NCBI GenBank assembly: GCA_947571115.1
Contig: CANOWW010000020.1
Coordinates: forward strand, 1 to 33,379
DNA from: an uncultured Clostridium sp.
Lineage (GTDB): Bacteria > Bacillota > Clostridia > TANB77 > CAG-508
Length of the DNA: 33,379 bases
Direction: 5' to 3'
In this document: positions 32,583-33,379 of the stretch, piece by piece
Layout: the number at the start of each line of letters is the position of its first letter
How positions within the stretch are numbered: the stretch's first letter is position 1
Program-made: the position numbers and the translations under genes
Notes under the pieces: generated by a model
Told to the model about the DNA's origin: nothing
The model's input: the letters and a program-made list of their open reading frames with translations, nothing else
The model's database searches: none

Positions 32583-33379
32583 TTACTGACTAAAAGTCCA
32601 CCTACCATCTGCTCCCTTAGTAGCATTTATACCTTCTGGTAAATTAACTATCGGTCGACATCCAGACATACCTCCGTTTCCTGTTACACCTGTAGCTCCA
32701 GTCCACCACACAAAATAGTTATGAGAGGAAACTGGGCAACCTGATACCCAATATCTACTTGAACATACCCAAGGGTGTCCTGAAAAACTTTTGCTATTAT
32801 CATTAAATGTTAAATCCTGTCCTGATACTTCTTTCCAAGATTTTCGCAACATTGAATCACTAGGACCACCATACGCTACTGCTCCTGGAAAACCTTCTGC
32901 AAACTTACTCCAATATTCAGAATGACTCAACTGATATGCAACCGCATTATAACCACTTGTATCTTCATCTCCTATGTAATTTTTCGAATCAGCACGACTA
33001 CTCTCCACTATTTGATTATGTTTTTCATAACTTCCAACTGGTACTATTTCTGTAGTTATTAACGTAATTCTACCATTATTGTTATAAAGAATCTCCCAAT
33101 CATAAATTCCATTAGCAGCATAATTCACTTTATCCCCATAAGTACTTGGTGTTATTGCAGTTTTCGCTGGTTGGGCATATTCAATCCAAATCCTTGTTGA
33201 ACTTACGCCAGAAACATTTCCTGCATGGTCTACACATCTAATATACACTAATTGATTTCTTTCTGCACTAAATGGCGTTGTTACAAATGAATTTGAAGCT
33301 GAATTAGCATACGTATTCCAGTTCACTTGGTCATAACTATATTGATAATAGCTAACTCCACTCGCATTATCTCCAGAAT
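32583..33379 (-). CDS. C-terminal part of a large secreted Ig-like repeat protein (partial)
   Basis: The frame is open to the window edge, so the start lies outside. At least 264 residues are seen. The first part (SGDNASGVSYYQYSYDQVNW, then IRCVDHAGNVSGVSST) is a bacterial Ig-like domain of the kind repeated in Gram-positive surface proteins. The last 150 residues form a C-terminal domain with WKEVSGQDLTF, CSSRYWVSGCPV and GMSGCRPIVNLP, resembling the DUF6273-like ends found in gut Firmicute surface proteins. No LPxTG is seen. Confidence 0.75.
   Translation of the reverse strand, partial: SGDNASGVSYYQYSYDQVNWNTYANSASNSFVTTPFSAERNQLVYIRCVDHAGNVSGVSSTRIWIEYAQPAKTAITPSTYGDKVNYAANGIYDWEILYNNNGRITLITTEIVPVGSYEKHNQIVESSRADSKNYIGDEDTSGYNAVAYQLSHSEYWSKFAEGFPGAVAYGGPSDSMLRKSWKEVSGQDLTFNDNSKSFSGHPWVCSSRYWVSGCPVSSHNYFVWWTGATGVTGNGGMSGCRPIVNLPEGINATKGADGRWTFSQ

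Noticed and set aside
1..33379. tRNA or rRNA genes, including a candidate CGG-reading or suppressor tRNA
   Set aside because: I saw no cloverleaf, TTCGA-type T-loop with CCA-like context or rRNA signature on either strand. The decoding tRNA, if any, lies outside the window.

Overview
The window is AT-rich Firmicute DNA, most likely from an uncultured gut Clostridia lineage. The evidence is consensus sigma-A promoters with 17-bp spacers, strong AGGAGG ribosome binding sites, intrinsic terminators, two small spore-coat (CotF-like) genes, an LPxTG surface protein, and anaerobic core enzymes (bifunctional AdhE, class III ribonucleotide reductase NrdD/NrdG).

Layout. 0.2-7.6 kb is accessory: a secreted BspA-type leucine-rich repeat protein with a 14-residue tandem repeat, an anchored DNA/RNA endonuclease, and two diverged paralogues of an unrecognised family that bracket a DUF4143-type AAA ATPase. 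The ATPase is itself bracketed by paired 18-bp palindromes. 7.7-10.3 kb is adhE. 10.5-11.7 kb is a D-Ala-D-Ala carboxypeptidase. 11.8-14.3 kb is a second accessory block: two small membrane-protein operons driven by near-identical promoter/operator copies, a His/Cys-rich secreted peptide, and a YefM/YoeB-like toxin-antitoxin pair. 14.3-22.5 kb is core: rpsU, then nrdD-nrdG-prs, a 13-residue-repeat protein, and rpsB-tsf-mtaB. 22.5-27 kb holds an unknown protein, a double DUF305 protein, two spore-coat proteins, a small alarmone synthetase and an LPxTG protein with a degenerate von Willebrand A-like domain. 27.2-30.7 kb is a MacAB-like export operon. An acetyltransferase pair and the C-terminal end of a large surface protein close the window.

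The central observation: five genes (DUF4143 ATPase, adhE, the DD-carboxypeptidase, mtaB and the macB-type ATPase) are each interrupted in frame, and mtaB is interrupted twice. In all six places the defect is the same. The zero-frame codon is CGG, and skipping its C lets GGN be read as a conserved glycine, which restores the family sequence and its normal length. By eye I found no other in-frame CGG in the conserved genes. CGG does occur in frame in several accessory genes. This is what programmed or tolerated +1 translational frameshifting (or four-base decoding, CGGN = Gly) at CGG would look like. It is not what random mutation or sequencing error would give. The mtaB N-terminal site was found by looking for this pattern where the protein start was missing.
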